Below, piece after piece: positions 26,767 through 36,155 of a stretch of 64,000 bases of DNA. A model generated the notes under the pieces. The model saw only the letters and a program-made list of their open reading frames with translations. It searched no databases and was not told the DNA's origin. The stretch is from Vibrio lentus (GTDB taxonomy: Bacteria > Pseudomonadota > Gammaproteobacteria > Enterobacterales > Vibrionaceae). The stretch spans positions 248,001 through 312,000 of the forward strand of contig NZ_JAUFQE010000002.1 in the NCBI RefSeq assembly GCF_030409755.1, written 5' to 3'. Each line of letters begins with the position of its first letter. Positions within the stretch are counted from its first letter, which is position 1. Made by a program: the position numbers and the translations under genes.

Positions 26767-26793
26767 TAAAGCTTCTACTTAAGGGGCCGTTAA
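26767..26793 (+). promoter_or_regulatory. Sigma-28 promoter for flagellin 3
   Basis: TAAAGCTT, 11 bases, then GCCGTTAA: nearly identical to the flagellin 2 element. The leader to the ATG would be about 124 bases. Confidence 0.87.
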
Positions 26794-26923
26794 AGGGATT
26801 GAGAGAAATGATATGTACCAATGTAAGGTGAGAGAGACACTGGTGCATAAACAAAATTGACATGTATTTGTGTGAGGTGAGAGTCACATAAGTACATTAA
26901 AAAATGCCTAAAGGAGATCAACT

Positions 26924-28054
26924 ATGGCGATTAATGTAAGCACTAATGTGTCTGCAATGACGGCTCAGCGCTACCTAAATAGCGCGGCTGAAGGTACTCA
27001 AAAATCAATGGAGCGTTTGTCTTCTGGCTATAAAATCAATAGCGCAAAAGATGATGCTGCAGGCCTACAAATCTCTAACCGCTTAACGTCGCAAAGCCGT
27101 GGCCTAGATATGGCTGTGAAAAACGCGAATGACGGTATCTCTATTGCACAGACAGCTGAAGGTGCAATGAATGAGTCAACCAACATTCTGCAACGTATGC
27201 GTGACCTTTCTCTTCAATCTTCAAATGGTTCAAACAGCAAATCTGAACGTGTTGCTATCCAAGAAGAAGTCTCTGCTCTAAACACAGAACTTAACCGTAT
27301 CGCTGAAACGACCTCTTTTGGTGGTAACAAGCTTCTTAACGGTACTTACGGTAGCCAATCTTTCCAAATCGGTGCTGATTCTGGTGAAGCAGTAATGCTA
27401 ACGATGAACAACATGCGTACCGACACTCAAGACATGGGTGGCAAAAGCTACGGTGTTACTGAAGGTAAAGATGCTTCATGGCGTGTGGCTGCGGGCTCTG
27501 ACCTAACGATCAAATACAACGATAAGTTTGGTGAAGCACAAGAGTTGTCTATTTCTGCGAAGGAAGGCAACGATATGGAAGAGCTAGCAACTTACATCAA
27601 CGGTCAAAGCCAAGACGTTAAAGCGTCTGTAGGCGAAGGCGGCAAACTGCAACTTTTCGCTTCAAGCCAAAAAGTTGATGGTGATGTTGAGTTCGGCGGT
27701 AGCCTTGCTGGTGAACTTGGTATTGGTGCAGCTAAAGACGTGACTGTTAACGATATCGACGTAACTTCAGTTGCTGGTGCAAACGAAGCGGTGTCTATCA
27801 TTGATGGCGCACTAAAATCTGTTGATAGTAACCGTGCTTCTCTTGGTGCTTTCCAAAACCGTTTTGACCACGCAATCAGCAACTTAGATAACATCAACGA
27901 AAACGTTAATGCATCTAAGAGCCGTATCAAAGATACTGATTACGCGAAAGAAACAACAGCAATGACGAAGTCTCAAATCCTACAACAGGCGAGTACTTCT
28001 ATCCTAGCTCAAGCAAAACAATCACCATCAGCAGCTCTAAGCTTATTGGGCTAA
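26924..28054 (+). CDS. Flagellin 3
   Basis: Filament subunit of 376 aa. It starts [20 protein letters not shown] and ends [18 protein letters not shown]. The arms match flagellin 2 almost residue for residue; the middle (about residues 165-280) varies. AAGGAG stands 9 bases before the ATG. It has its own sigma-28 promoter and is followed by two hairpins. Tandem flagellins with separate promoters are common in vibrios and allow mixed filaments. Confidence 0.96.
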   Translation: MAINVSTNVSAMTAQRYLNSAAEGTQKSMERLSSGYKINSAKDDAAGLQISNRLTSQSRGLDMAVKNANDGISIAQTAEGAMNESTNILQRMRDLSLQSSNGSNSKSERVAIQEEVSALNTELNRIAETTSFGGNKLLNGTYGSQSFQIGADSGEAVMLTMNNMRTDTQDMGGKSYGVTEGKDASWRVAAGSDLTIKYNDKFGEAQELSISAKEGNDMEELATYINGQSQDVKASVGEGGKLQLFASSQKVDGDVEFGGSLAGELGIGAAKDVTVNDIDVTSVAGANEAVSIIDGALKSVDSNRASLGAFQNRFDHAISNLDNINENVNASKSRIKDTDYAKETTAMTKSQILQQASTSILAQAKQSPSAALSLLG

Positions 28055-28100
28055 ACTTACTTCGGTAAGTAGCGGTAAACTCTACTTTGGGTAGAGTTTT
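28055..28100 (+). terminator. Two hairpins after flagellin 3
   Basis: A short ACTTAC-TTCG-GTAAGT hairpin (28055-28070) is followed by a stem AAACTCTAC with GTAGAGTTT (28077-28099) and a short T run. The second is the likelier terminator; read-through into flaG is possible because flaG has no recognisable promoter. Confidence 0.65.
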
Positions 28101-28135
28101 ACTGTATGGCTCACAAAGGAGGGAGGGAGACTGTT

Positions 28136-28561
28136 ATGGAAATATCATCCAACACATCGAACATCCAGCCTTATGGCTCACCTAATGGCATTAAATTTGC
28201 AAGCGATGAAGGTAGTAGTGCGTCGAGTACTTCACGACTGAAAGAAGCAACATCTTATGGCAAAGTAGAGAAATCGAAAGAGGAAGCTACTGAAGCGGCG
28301 ATTCAATTGGCTCAACATAGACAAGAGTTAAATGATGAAGAGCGAGTCAAGATGGTAGAGAAGGTAAACGAGTTTATCTCTTCTCTCAATAAAGGTGTTG
28401 CCTTTAAAGTCGACGAAGAATCGGGGAGAGATGTGGTCACGATTTATGAGACCACGACTGGAGATATTATTCGCCAGATTCCCGATGAAGAAATGCTTGA
28501 AATTCTAAGACGCCTAGCAGCCCAAAACTCAAATAGTCGAATATTTGAGGTGAAGGTTTAA
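28136..28561 (+). CDS. flaG: FlaG family protein
   Basis: A 141 aa protein of the FlaG family, which limits or tunes filament length in several bacteria. The N-terminal 70 residues are Ser-rich and probably disordered; the C-terminal FlaG domain contains LNKGVAFKVDEESGRDVVTI and GDIIRQIPDEEMLEILRRL. The ATG at 28136 is fixed by the strong AAGGAGGGAGGGAG stretch just before it; the longer reading from 28106 would run through that site. fliD follows after 22 bases. Confidence 0.92.
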   Translation: MEISSNTSNIQPYGSPNGIKFASDEGSSASSTSRLKEATSYGKVEKSKEEATEAAIQLAQHRQELNDEERVKMVEKVNEFISSLNKGVAFKVDEESGRDVVTIYETTTGDIIRQIPDEEMLEILRRLAAQNSNSRIFEVKV

Positions 28562-28583
28562 GTCGTATTATTGAGGTGATTTA

Positions 28584-30608
28584 ATGAGTTTTGGCCCAAT
28601 GGGGATTTCGTCTGGCATGGATATCAATTCCATGGTCAGCAAAATTGTTGATTCTGAGCGTGTGCCTAAACAGCAACGAATCGACAATGAACGAACGCGA
28701 ATCGATACCAGCATTAGTGCCTATGGAAGACTCAGAGAATCTCTCGATTCGATGAAAAACCTGATGACAAACTTTCGTCAGGAGAAAGCTTTTGCTGTGA
28801 GAACAGTCGAAAGTACCGATGAAGGTCTGGTGTCTGCAACAGCGACTACCGAAGCGATCGCTGGCAAATATGCCATCGATGTGTTGCAGCTTGCCCAAAG
28901 CCATAAAGTGGCTTCTGATGTATTGTCAGAAGACATGAAATTTGGTCCAGGCAAGCTGCAGATTTCATTAGGTGACAAGAGCTTTGACGTACAAGTTAGC
29001 GATAGATCGAAACTGATCGAGGTTGTTCGCGGAATTAACGGCGCAGATAAAAACCCAGGCGTTCGTGCTTCTATCATCAATGATGTTGAAGGCCCGCGAC
29101 TTATCGTTGCTTCCAATCAGTCTGGTTCTGACCAACAAATCAATATCAATGTCGATTCCGACTCTGCAAATCCCTTAAAAAAGCTCGAATATAGAACGCT
29201 TGAAGAGCGTGTTGAATCGTTAGAGAAAGCTCGCCTTGCTGCTCAAGAACTCCTAGCTCTAACACCGGCAGGCAAAGCTGTCGAACTCATCGATGACGCG
29301 ATCGCTAACGATGATCCTAATGTGAGTGAAACACTCGATGAAAACGGAAATATCATTCAGGCAACCCAAACAGATTCCACAGCAGCCGATGAAGGCTCTC
29401 AAAGCCTGAGCTACGGCGAACAAGCCGCAGCTGACGGCCAGGCAGCCCTAGACGCAGCCCAGGCTGCAAAGTCGGTCATGCCTGAAGACAATATTCCAGG
29501 TTGGAGTGAGACGGCCTCTGGTACGCTCCTAGACTCCTATTACTCACCTGAACTTGAGCTTGATGAAAAAGCAATTGAGAAAGCACCCGATGTTCCGGGT
29601 TGGTCAAATGCAGCATCAGGTACCTTGACCGATTCATACGTCACGCCAAAAGAAGCACAGCAGAAACTCGAAGCCGAACAAGCGCGTATTGAAGAGAAAA
29701 TCGCTCAAGAAAAAACTGAGCTGGCTGAAAAAGTAGAAAAGGGCGAATTAACCGCTGAACAAGCTAAAAACATAGAACGCTCTAAGCTATCGCCAGAAGA
29801 GCGTGAGCAATTGGAAAAAGTCGACAAAGTACAAGCCGACCTTGCTCAAGCGCAGCAATCATTTGATACCTATAGCGGCATGACGGAAGTTCAAGCTGGC
29901 CAAGATTCCATGGTGGTTTTGGACGGCGTTGCTCAGCTTTCTAGCAATAATAATGTGATTGAAGATGCCGTTGAAGGTATCGATATTACGGTTAAAGGAA
30001 AAACACCGAAAGATAAGCCACCGGCAGAAATCGGTGTTGAGTACGACCGCAATAGTGTTCGCCAAGATATCGAATCCTTTGTGAGTTCTTACAACCAGTT
30101 TTATCAAGTGTCTAAAGACTTGGCGGGTGTCGACCCAACAACAGGCCAAAAAGGCCCACTTTCTGGTGACAGTACGGTACGTAATGCCGACTCAAGGCTA
30201 AAAGGCGTCTTCTCGTCGAGCATTGAGGGTGCGCCAGATAACCTTAAATCATTGACTGAGTTTGGTATCACGACAACTAGACAAGGCTCGCTAGAGATCA
30301 ACTACGACATGCTTGACCGTCAACTCAACAACAACTTCGATAAGTTGGGTGAGTTCTTTGGCGGTAACAATGGTTTCGCCAAAAAAGTAGAAGATGCAAT
30401 TCAAGGCATCACCGGTATTACGGGCTCTATTCGTACACGAGAAAAGAGTCTGGTCGAACAGAATTATCGCTTAGTTGATGATCAAAGTGCATTGGACCGT
30501 CGCATGGATAGCCTACAAAACCGGACACACTCTAAGTTTACGGCTATGCAAGATGCGACCAGCAAAATGCAGTCTCAATTGGGCAGTATGATGAATGCGT
30601 TGGGTTAA
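28584..30608 (+). CDS. fliD: FliD, filament cap protein
   Basis: Filament cap, 674 aa, longer than the enterobacterial protein (about 470). The N-terminal D0 part (ISSGMDINSMVSKIVDSERV) and the C-terminal coiled coil with INYDMLDRQLNNNFDKLGEF are clear. The extra length is an inserted acidic and Ala-rich block at about residues 220-430. In it a motif PGWSxxASGTLxDSY occurs twice (residues 303-323 and 336-356), followed by a long predicted coiled coil (KLEAEQARIEEKIAQEKTEL region). An insertion of this kind also occurs, as I recall, in other vibrio FliD. The fliT-like gene follows after 3 bases. Confidence 0.96.
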   Translation: MSFGPMGISSGMDINSMVSKIVDSERVPKQQRIDNERTRIDTSISAYGRLRESLDSMKNLMTNFRQEKAFAVRTVESTDEGLVSATATTEAIAGKYAIDVLQLAQSHKVASDVLSEDMKFGPGKLQISLGDKSFDVQVSDRSKLIEVVRGINGADKNPGVRASIINDVEGPRLIVASNQSGSDQQININVDSDSANPLKKLEYRTLEERVESLEKARLAAQELLALTPAGKAVELIDDAIANDDPNVSETLDENGNIIQATQTDSTAADEGSQSLSYGEQAAADGQAALDAAQAAKSVMPEDNIPGWSETASGTLLDSYYSPELELDEKAIEKAPDVPGWSNAASGTLTDSYVTPKEAQQKLEAEQARIEEKIAQEKTELAEKVEKGELTAEQAKNIERSKLSPEEREQLEKVDKVQADLAQAQQSFDTYSGMTEVQAGQDSMVVLDGVAQLSSNNNVIEDAVEGIDITVKGKTPKDKPPAEIGVEYDRNSVRQDIESFVSSYNQFYQVSKDLAGVDPTTGQKGPLSGDSTVRNADSRLKGVFSSSIEGAPDNLKSLTEFGITTTRQGSLEINYDMLDRQLNNNFDKLGEFFGGNNGFAKKVEDAIQGITGITGSIRTREKSLVEQNYRLVDDQSALDRRMDSLQNRTHSKFTAMQDATSKMQSQLGSMMNALG

Positions 30609-30611
30609 TCG

Positions 30612-30917
30612 ATGAATACCCAGCTTCAAGAGCTTTGTGAACTGGATCAATTAATTATCTCTAAGCTCGAGTTTAGTGAAATTAATGCTGAAGAAATAAC
30701 GCAGCTTGTCGATAACAGAGAACAGTTATTGCAAAACGTGCTTCAATTCATCGACTCACACCCCGACGTTAAGCAAAGTTCTGAATGGTTTGAAGCTATT
30801 ACCAGAACCAGAAAATTGGTCGAATTGATGCAGTCTGAGACGACTCGAGTAGGTAAGAACCTACACAAATACCGTCACGGCGCTAAATCAGTTCAACAAT
30901 ACAAAAAGTTTTTATAG
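30612..30917 (+). CDS. flaI: FliT-like export chaperone (FlaI type)
   Basis: A 101 aa, highly charged helical protein between fliD and fliS, the position of fliT in enterobacteria and of flaI in Vibrio parahaemolyticus. The sequence (INAEEITQLVDNREQLLQNV and a C-terminal RKLVELMQSETTRVGKNLHK helix) fits a small helical bundle of the FliT kind. FliT binds the cap protein FliD. Sequence similarity to FliT is low, so the function rests mainly on position and fold expectation. It has no N-terminal signal and lies 12 bases before fliS. Confidence 0.75.
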   Translation: MNTQLQELCELDQLIISKLEFSEINAEEITQLVDNREQLLQNVLQFIDSHPDVKQSSEWFEAITRTRKLVELMQSETTRVGKNLHKYRHGAKSVQQYKKFL

Positions 30918-30929
30918 AAGAGGTTTACT

Positions 30930-31340
30930 ATGCGCGGTTCTTTACAGGCATATAAAAAGGTATCAGTGGATAGTCAGCTAACAGCTGCCTCACCCCATAA
31001 GATTGTACAAATGTTGATGGCGGGTGCTATTGAACGCTTGATTCAAGGTAAAGCGGCAATGCAAGCGGGCAACATTCCAGTGAAAGGTGAGCGTCTTGGT
31101 AAGGCTCTAGATATCATTATTAGCCTACGTAGTTGCCTTTCTATGGCCGATGGTGGCGATATTGCGAAAAACCTAGATCAACTTTATGAGTTCATGATCA
31201 CGCAAATTTCTGCGGCAAATCACAAAAATGATCCACAGCCAATTGATGATGTTATCGATATTATCCGCGAAATTAAGAGCGCTTGGGACCAAATTCCGAA
31301 CGAATATCACAACTTGACGTCTGCTGACGTAGGTATTTAA
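30930..31340 (+). CDS. fliS: FliS, flagellin export chaperone
   Basis: FliS binds the C-terminal helices of flagellin and stops it from polymerising in the cytoplasm. The 136 aa product has the signature YKKVSVDSQLTAASPHKIVQ, then MLMAGAIERLIQGKAAM, and the LRSCLSMADGGDIAKNLDQL helix. GAGG at 30921-30924 precedes the ATG. It closes the flaG-fliD-flaI-fliS unit and is followed by a terminator. Confidence 0.96.
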   Translation: MRGSLQAYKKVSVDSQLTAASPHKIVQMLMAGAIERLIQGKAAMQAGNIPVKGERLGKALDIIISLRSCLSMADGGDIAKNLDQLYEFMITQISAANHKNDPQPIDDVIDIIREIKSAWDQIPNEYHNLTSADVGI

Positions 31341-31416
31341 AGAAAAACTATCCTTCCAACTAGCGACACTTACGTTAATTGGTTGGTTGCCTTATTTTTT
31401 TAATCAAATAAAATAG

Positions 31417-31445
31417 AAGCCATTAGATAGCCTAATGGCTTTTTT
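31417..31445 (+). terminator. Terminator after fliS
   Basis: Stem AAGCCATTAG with CTAATGGCTT, 5-base loop, T run. It separates the filament genes from the regulatory gene flrA. Confidence 0.9.
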
Positions 31446-31568
31446 CGTTGCTGATTTCCTTAATTTGTCCACGTAAAACATAATCATTGATATATTCTTC
31501 TGTTTTATAGATTACGTTGCTCACCGTTTTTCCGCATCGCACCAAAATAAAGGCAATAATTCCTACTT

Positions 31569-33035
31569 ATGCATGGTTTGGCAAAACTGCTTGTCGTCGA
31601 TGATAATTCTCAAGATCGTCACAATTTAAGCACAATATTAGAGTTTGTAGGAGAGAGCTGCGAAGTAATCAGCTCGGAACAAGCACGTAAAGTGGATTGG
31701 TCACTACAGTGGTCAGGCTGCATTATTGGCTCAATTAAAGGTAAAGGCTTCAACGCTTTACTCAATGAAAAGCTCGTTCACGCAAATCACATCCCATTGC
31801 TTGTTATTGGCAAGCATAATCATTCGGTCGATGAACTCACCAACTATGTTGGTGAATTAGAGCTACCTCTTAATTACCCTCAATTAAGTGATGCATTGAG
31901 ACACTGTAAAGACTTCTTAGGTCGTAAAGGTGTCCAAGTTGTTTCTTCTGCACGTGATAACACACTGTTTCGTAGCCTCGTTGGGCAAAGTGCTGGTATT
32001 CAAGAAGTTCGCCACTTAATTGAACAAGTTTCTTCAACTGACGCGAATGTACTGATTCTTGGTGAATCGGGTACAGGTAAAGAAGTGGTTGCTCGAAACA
32101 TTCATTATCATTCTAAGCGTCGCTCTGGGCCTTTCGTGCCAGTGAACTGTGGCGCTATTCCGCCAGACTTATTGGAAAGTGAGCTATTTGGTCATGAGAA
32201 AGGTGCGTTTACCGGAGCGATTACCGCACGTAAAGGGCGCTTTGAGTTAGCTGAAGGTGGCACGCTATTTCTTGATGAAATCGGCGATATGCCAATGGCG
32301 ATGCAGGTTAAACTGCTGCGCGTGTTACAAGAGCGATGCTTTGAACGCGTTGGTGGTAACAACACGATTCAAGCTGACGTTCGCGTGATTGCGGCAACAC
32401 ACCGCAACCTTGAAGACATGATCGACGATGACTCGTTCCGTGAAGATCTTTACTATCGCTTGAATGTCTTCCCGATCGAAATGCCTGCGCTTCAAGATCG
32501 CAAAGAAGACATTCCATTGCTGCTTCAAGAGCTGATGACTCGAATGGAAGCGGAAGGCAGCATGCCTATCTGTTTCACTGCTCGAGCGATTAACTCTATG
32601 ATGGAGCATTACTGGCCAGGAAACGTTCGTGAACTAGCAAACTTAGTTGAGCGTATGGTTATCCTCTACCCGAACAGTTTGGTAGACGTCAATCACCTGC
32701 CCACTAAATATCGATACAGTGATATTCCTGAGTTCCAACCAGAGTTTAATAGCTTTGTATCAGAGGAAGAGCAAGAACGTGATGCTCTGGCTGACTTGTT
32801 CTCAGAGGATTTCAGCTTTGACCAACAAGACGATCTCGCTGATAACGCCAATGCACCTCAAGAGTTGCCTCCTGAAGGTGTAAATTTGAAAGAGCTTCTC
32901 GCTGATATGGAAGTGAACATGATCAATCAAGCTTTGGAAGCTCAGGGTGGAATTGTTGCTCGTGCTGCTGACATGCTTGGAATGCGCAGAACGACTCTGG
33001 TTGAAAAAATGCGTAAATATAATCTACAGCGATAG
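31569..33035 (+). CDS. flrA: FlrA, sigma-54-dependent master regulator of flagellar genes
   Basis: A 488 aa activator of the FleQ/FlrA family, top of the polar flagellar hierarchy. The N-terminal FleQ domain looks like a receiver but lacks the phospho-acceptor: the strand that should end in Asp reads [10 protein letters not shown]. The AAA+ domain starts near residue 140, with Walker A GESGTGKE (about 165), the sigma-54 contact GAFTGA (about 213) and Walker [10 protein letters not shown] Fis-type helix-turn-helix closes the protein ([20 protein letters not shown]). In V. cholerae FlrA is inhibited by cyclic di-GMP. It stands alone, with a 228-base upstream region. Confidence 0.96.
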   Translation: MHGLAKLLVVDDNSQDRHNLSTILEFVGESCEVISSEQARKVDWSLQWSGCIIGSIKGKGFNALLNEKLVHANHIPLLVIGKHNHSVDELTNYVGELELPLNYPQLSDALRHCKDFLGRKGVQVVSSARDNTLFRSLVGQSAGIQEVRHLIEQVSSTDANVLILGESGTGKEVVARNIHYHSKRRSGPFVPVNCGAIPPDLLESELFGHEKGAFTGAITARKGRFELAEGGTLFLDEIGDMPMAMQVKLLRVLQERCFERVGGNNTIQADVRVIAATHRNLEDMIDDDSFREDLYYRLNVFPIEMPALQDRKEDIPLLLQELMTRMEAEGSMPICFTARAINSMMEHYWPGNVRELANLVERMVILYPNSLVDVNHLPTKYRYSDIPEFQPEFNSFVSEEEQERDALADLFSEDFSFDQQDDLADNANAPQELPPEGVNLKELLADMEVNMINQALEAQGGIVARAADMLGMRRTTLVEKMRKYNLQR

Positions 33036-33163
33036 AGCTCAGATTCGCTCTCAGCGGTATCAAGTTAAGACGGGTGTTGAGTTAAAACCTCGTTTTGATT
33101 GAGACAGTAGAAAGGACATAGTCGAGTTGTTGCTTGCTTAACTATGTGATAAATATAGCAAAT

Positions 33164-33197
33164 AGCCTGACGCGTGTTTTACGTGTCAGGCTGTTTT
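33164..33197 (+). terminator. Hairpin between flrA and flrB, probable terminator
   Basis: Long stem AGCCTGAC... with ...GTCAGGCT (12 pairs with one mismatch), then GTTTTAG. The T run is short, so it may only attenuate. It leaves only 24 bases to the flrB ATG. Confidence 0.6.
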
Positions 33198-33220
33198 AGT
33201 ATTTGAGGCAAATTTTTGAC

Positions 33221-34255
33221 ATGCACGAATCAGAAAATCAATCACACCTAGATTCAGTTGAACAGCAGGTTGAGCGCTATAAGCAAGTGCTTGATGTGAT
33301 GCCAGCAGGTGTCATCTTGTTAGATACTCATGGGGAAGTAAGAGAAGCGAACCCAGAAGCGCACCGTATTCTTGGTGTTGAGTTAGTGGGTGAGAAGTGG
33401 TTTTCGGTGATTCAAAGTGCCTTTGACCCTAAAGACGATGATGGACATGAGATTTCATTAAAGAACGGACGTAAGGTTCGCTTAGCGATCTCAGCGTCTA
33501 CCACGGGTCAGCTTATTTTGATTACCGACCTGACAGAAACTCGTCTTCTACAGTCTCGCGTGAGTGATCTTCAGCGTTTGTCGTCGTTAGGCAGAATGGT
33601 TGCCTCATTGGCGCATCAGGTACGAACTCCGCTTTCAAGCGCGATGCTATACGCGTCGAATCTTGCCGCGCCCAACTTACCTCCGGCTACAAAGACACGT
33701 TTTCAATCTAAGCTTATGGATAGATTGCATGACTTAGAGAAGCAAGTGAATGACATGTTGTTGTTTGCCAAAGGTGGCGACAACAAGGTTGTGAAGCCGT
33801 TTACCGTCGCTGAACTGATCACTGAATTTCACCCAATGGTGGAAGCGGCATTAAAATCGAACCAGATTGATTATTGTCAGGAAGTGGAAGGCGAAGAGAC
33901 TCAGATGTTTGGCAACGCTAATGCTATTGCGTCTGCTCTGAGCAACCTAGTTTTGAACGCAGTGCAAATTGCTGGCAAGGAATCGCAGATTGATGTGTTC
34001 TTTAGGCCCGTAAACGGCGAACTTAAGATATCAGTACAAGACAGTGGCCCCGGCGTACCGAAAGAGCTTCAAGGTAAAATTATGGAACCCTTCTTTACCA
34101 CTCGTTCGCAAGGTACCGGTTTGGGGTTAGCGGTTGTGCAAATGGTCTGTCGAGCACATGAAGGCCGATTGGAATTAATATCAGAAGAAGGGGACGGCGC
34201 ATGCTTTACAATGTGCTTGCCGTTAGAGAGAAGCACTTCTTCTGAAAATGAATAA
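33221..34255 (+). CDS. flrB: FlrB, sensor histidine kinase
   Basis: A soluble histidine kinase of 344 aa that phosphorylates FlrC. A PAS domain (about residues 20-95, MPAGVILLDTHGEVREANPE) precedes the dimerisation helix with the phospho-acceptor His132 in LAHQVRTPL. The ATPase domain follows, with the N box (LSNLVLNAVQIA), DSGPGVP and GTGLGLAV. There is no membrane segment. I chose the ATG at 33221; the frame is open to a TTG at 33203, but that region holds GAGG (33205-33208), which serves the ATG. Upstream lies a hairpin and no convincing sigma-54 promoter, although V. cholerae flrBC is FlrA-dependent. Confidence 0.94.
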   Translation: MHESENQSHLDSVEQQVERYKQVLDVMPAGVILLDTHGEVREANPEAHRILGVELVGEKWFSVIQSAFDPKDDDGHEISLKNGRKVRLAISASTTGQLILITDLTETRLLQSRVSDLQRLSSLGRMVASLAHQVRTPLSSAMLYASNLAAPNLPPATKTRFQSKLMDRLHDLEKQVNDMLLFAKGGDNKVVKPFTVAELITEFHPMVEAALKSNQIDYCQEVEGEETQMFGNANAIASALSNLVLNAVQIAGKESQIDVFFRPVNGELKISVQDSGPGVPKELQGKIMEPFFTTRSQGTGLGLAVVQMVCRAHEGRLELISEEGDGACFTMCLPLERSTSSENE

Positions 34256-34285
34256 GTTTTAACTGAATTTACACTGGAGAATCCT

Positions 34286-35695
34286 ATGGCTCAAAGCAAA
34301 GTGTTAATCGTCGAAGATGATGAAGGTCTACGCGAAGCCCTTGTCGATACACTCGCACTTGCTGGCTATGAATGGCTAGAAGCGGATTGTGCGGAAGATG
34401 CTCTGGTAAAATTGAAATCGAACTCCGTTGATATCGTTGTCTCTGATGTACAGATGGCAGGTATGGGCGGCTTAGCATTGCTAAGAAACATCAAGCAGCA
34501 TTGGCCAAATCTTCCGGTCTTATTGATGACGGCTTACGCCAACATTGAAGACGCGGTAGCGGCAATGAAAGAAGGCGCTATTGATTACATGGCAAAGCCA
34601 TTTGCGCCTGAAGTTCTGCTTAATATGGTGAGCCGTTACGCTCCCGTAAAATCGGACGATAATGGCGATGCCATTGTTGCCGATGAGAAAAGCATCAAGC
34701 TAATGATGTTGGCCGACAAGGTGGCTAAAACCGATGCCAACGTGATGGTGCTAGGGCCAAGTGGTTCTGGTAAAGAGGTGATGTCTCGCTATATTCACAA
34801 CGCTTCGAGCCGTAAAGATGGTCCGTTTGTTGCGATTAACTGTGCCGCGATTCCAGATAATATGTTGGAAGCGACACTGTTTGGCTACGACAAAGGCGCA
34901 TTTACTGGCGCTATTCAAGCTTGCCCAGGTAAATTTGAACAAGCGCAGGGCGGTACTATTTTGTTGGATGAGATCAGTGAAATGGATCTTAGCCTACAAG
35001 CGAAACTGCTGCGAGTGTTGCAAGAGCGCGAAGTTGAACGTCTTGGTAGTCGTAAGAGCATCAAACTGGACGTCCGTGTTTTGGCAACCAGTAACCGCGA
35101 CCTTAAGCAGTATGTGTCTGAAGGGAATTTCCGTGAAGATTTATACTACCGATTGAACGTATTCCCAATTACTTGGCCAGCCCTGTGTGAACGTAAAGGC
35201 GATATTGAGCCGCTTGCAAAGCATTTGGTTGAACGTCATTGCACCAAACTCGGTATGCCTGTTCCTACTCTTTCCGAGCAAGCGATCAGTAAACTCGTCA
35301 ATTATCCGTGGCCAGGGAATGTACGTGAACTCGATAATGTCGTGCAGCGCGCGCTAATTCTGAGTGAGCAAGAAAATATTTCAGGTGAACACATCTTACT
35401 TGAAGGTGTTGATTGGCAAGACGCAAGTGGCCTACAACAAATTGTTGAAGGTAATGGTGTTGCAGCGCCAGAAATTAAGCCGATTGCTGAAGCGAATCCT
35501 ATCAATAAAGTTGTGGCAGGCAGCGAAGGGCTTGGAAATGAGCTTCGAGATCAAGAGTATGCGATTATTCTTGAAACATTGATTGCTTGTAATGGCCGCC
35601 GTAAAGAGATGGCCGAAAAATTGGGAATTAGTCCACGTACGCTGCGTTATAAGTTGGCAAAAATGCGTGATGCTGGAATAGATATCCCAAACTGA
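34286..35695 (+). CDS. flrC: FlrC, sigma-54-dependent response regulator
   Basis: A 469 aa NtrC-type activator of hook-basal-body genes. The receiver domain has acidic residues in LIVEDDEG and the phospho-acceptor Asp54 (VVSDVQM). The AAA+ domain has Walker A GPSGSGKE, the GAFTGA loop (DKGAFTGAI) and LLDEISEMD. The C-terminal helix-turn-helix is EMAEKLGISPRTLRYKLAKM. It lies 30 bases after flrB, TGGAG precedes the ATG, and the next gene is fliE with its own sigma-54 promoter, a likely FlrC target. Confidence 0.96.
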   Translation: MAQSKVLIVEDDEGLREALVDTLALAGYEWLEADCAEDALVKLKSNSVDIVVSDVQMAGMGGLALLRNIKQHWPNLPVLLMTAYANIEDAVAAMKEGAIDYMAKPFAPEVLLNMVSRYAPVKSDDNGDAIVADEKSIKLMMLADKVAKTDANVMVLGPSGSGKEVMSRYIHNASSRKDGPFVAINCAAIPDNMLEATLFGYDKGAFTGAIQACPGKFEQAQGGTILLDEISEMDLSLQAKLLRVLQEREVERLGSRKSIKLDVRVLATSNRDLKQYVSEGNFREDLYYRLNVFPITWPALCERKGDIEPLAKHLVERHCTKLGMPVPTLSEQAISKLVNYPWPGNVRELDNVVQRALILSEQENISGEHILLEGVDWQDASGLQQIVEGNGVAAPEIKPIAEANPINKVVAGSEGLGNELRDQEYAIILETLIACNGRRKEMAEKLGISPRTLRYKLAKMRDAGIDIPN

Positions 35696-35756
35696 GGCTA
35701 GATTAGTGGTGCCAGATTTCTGACTGCTGTAGTACGATGTCTAGTCAAATTAATGT

Positions 35757-35774
35757 GTGGCACGCTAATTGCTC
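35757..35774 (+). promoter_or_regulatory. Sigma-54 promoter for fliEFGHIJ
   Basis: TGTGGCACGCTAATTGCT contains the full TGGCACG-N4-TTGCT consensus. It is one of the best sites of the window, 54 bases before the fliE ATG. Confidence 0.92.
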
Positions 35775-35827
35775 TGTCAATAATACAGCTAAATAGATGG
35801 TCATAATTTTGACTCCTGAGGTAGTAG

Positions 35828-36139
35828 ATGAGAATAGATGGTTTACAAGGCGAAATGCAGGCAATGATGGTTGAAGCTGCTAGCGCGCGTCCCGCTGCAA
35901 CGGGGCAAGCGGTTGGTGCAGACTTTGGCAATATGTTGACGCAAGCCATCAATAACGTGAACTCACTACAAAAGACCTCTGGCGATCTTCAAGCTCGCTT
36001 TGATAGCGGTGACCAGAGTGTATCTCTATCCGATGTGATGATCGCTCGGAATAAATCTAGTGTGGCCTTTGAGGCGACGATCCAAATTAGAAATAAATTG
36101 GTCGAGTCGTACAAAGAGCTTATGAATATGCCGGTATAA
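35828..36139 (+). CDS. fliE: FliE, rod-MS ring junction protein
   Basis: A small 103 aa export substrate that joins the MS ring to the rod. The conserved C-terminal half is obvious: SLSDVMIARNKSSVAFEATI, then QIRNKLVESYKELMNMPV. The N-terminal 40 residues are Ala/Gly-rich and flexible. It is the first gene of the unit with the strong sigma-54 promoter; fliF follows after 16 bases. Confidence 0.96.
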   Translation: MRIDGLQGEMQAMMVEAASARPAATGQAVGADFGNMLTQAINNVNSLQKTSGDLQARFDSGDQSVSLSDVMIARNKSSVAFEATIQIRNKLVESYKELMNMPV

Positions 36140-36155
36140 GTTAGGTAGTTGAATA

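Larger units (their letters stand above)
26160..26923 (+). other. Intergenic region between flagellins 2 and 3
   Basis: Gap of 764 bases. It holds the flagellin 2 terminator (26260-26283), three copies of a 40-base REP-like element (26334-26374 minus, 26464-26503 plus, 26588-26627 plus) and the sigma-28 promoter of flagellin 3 (26767-26793). Minus-strand frames of about 90 aa run through the repeats and have no supporting feature. Confidence 0.75.

Noticed and set aside
26181..26887. Minus-strand frames of about 90 aa between flagellins 2 and 3
   Set aside because: They run through the REP-like repeats and the sigma-28 promoter, with no recognisable protein features.
32944..32961. Sigma-54-like site (GG-N10-GC) in the 3' end of flrA as promoter for flrB
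   Set aside because: It is inside coding sequence, 260 bases from flrB, with a hairpin between, and the -24 half is poor; a chance match is likely.
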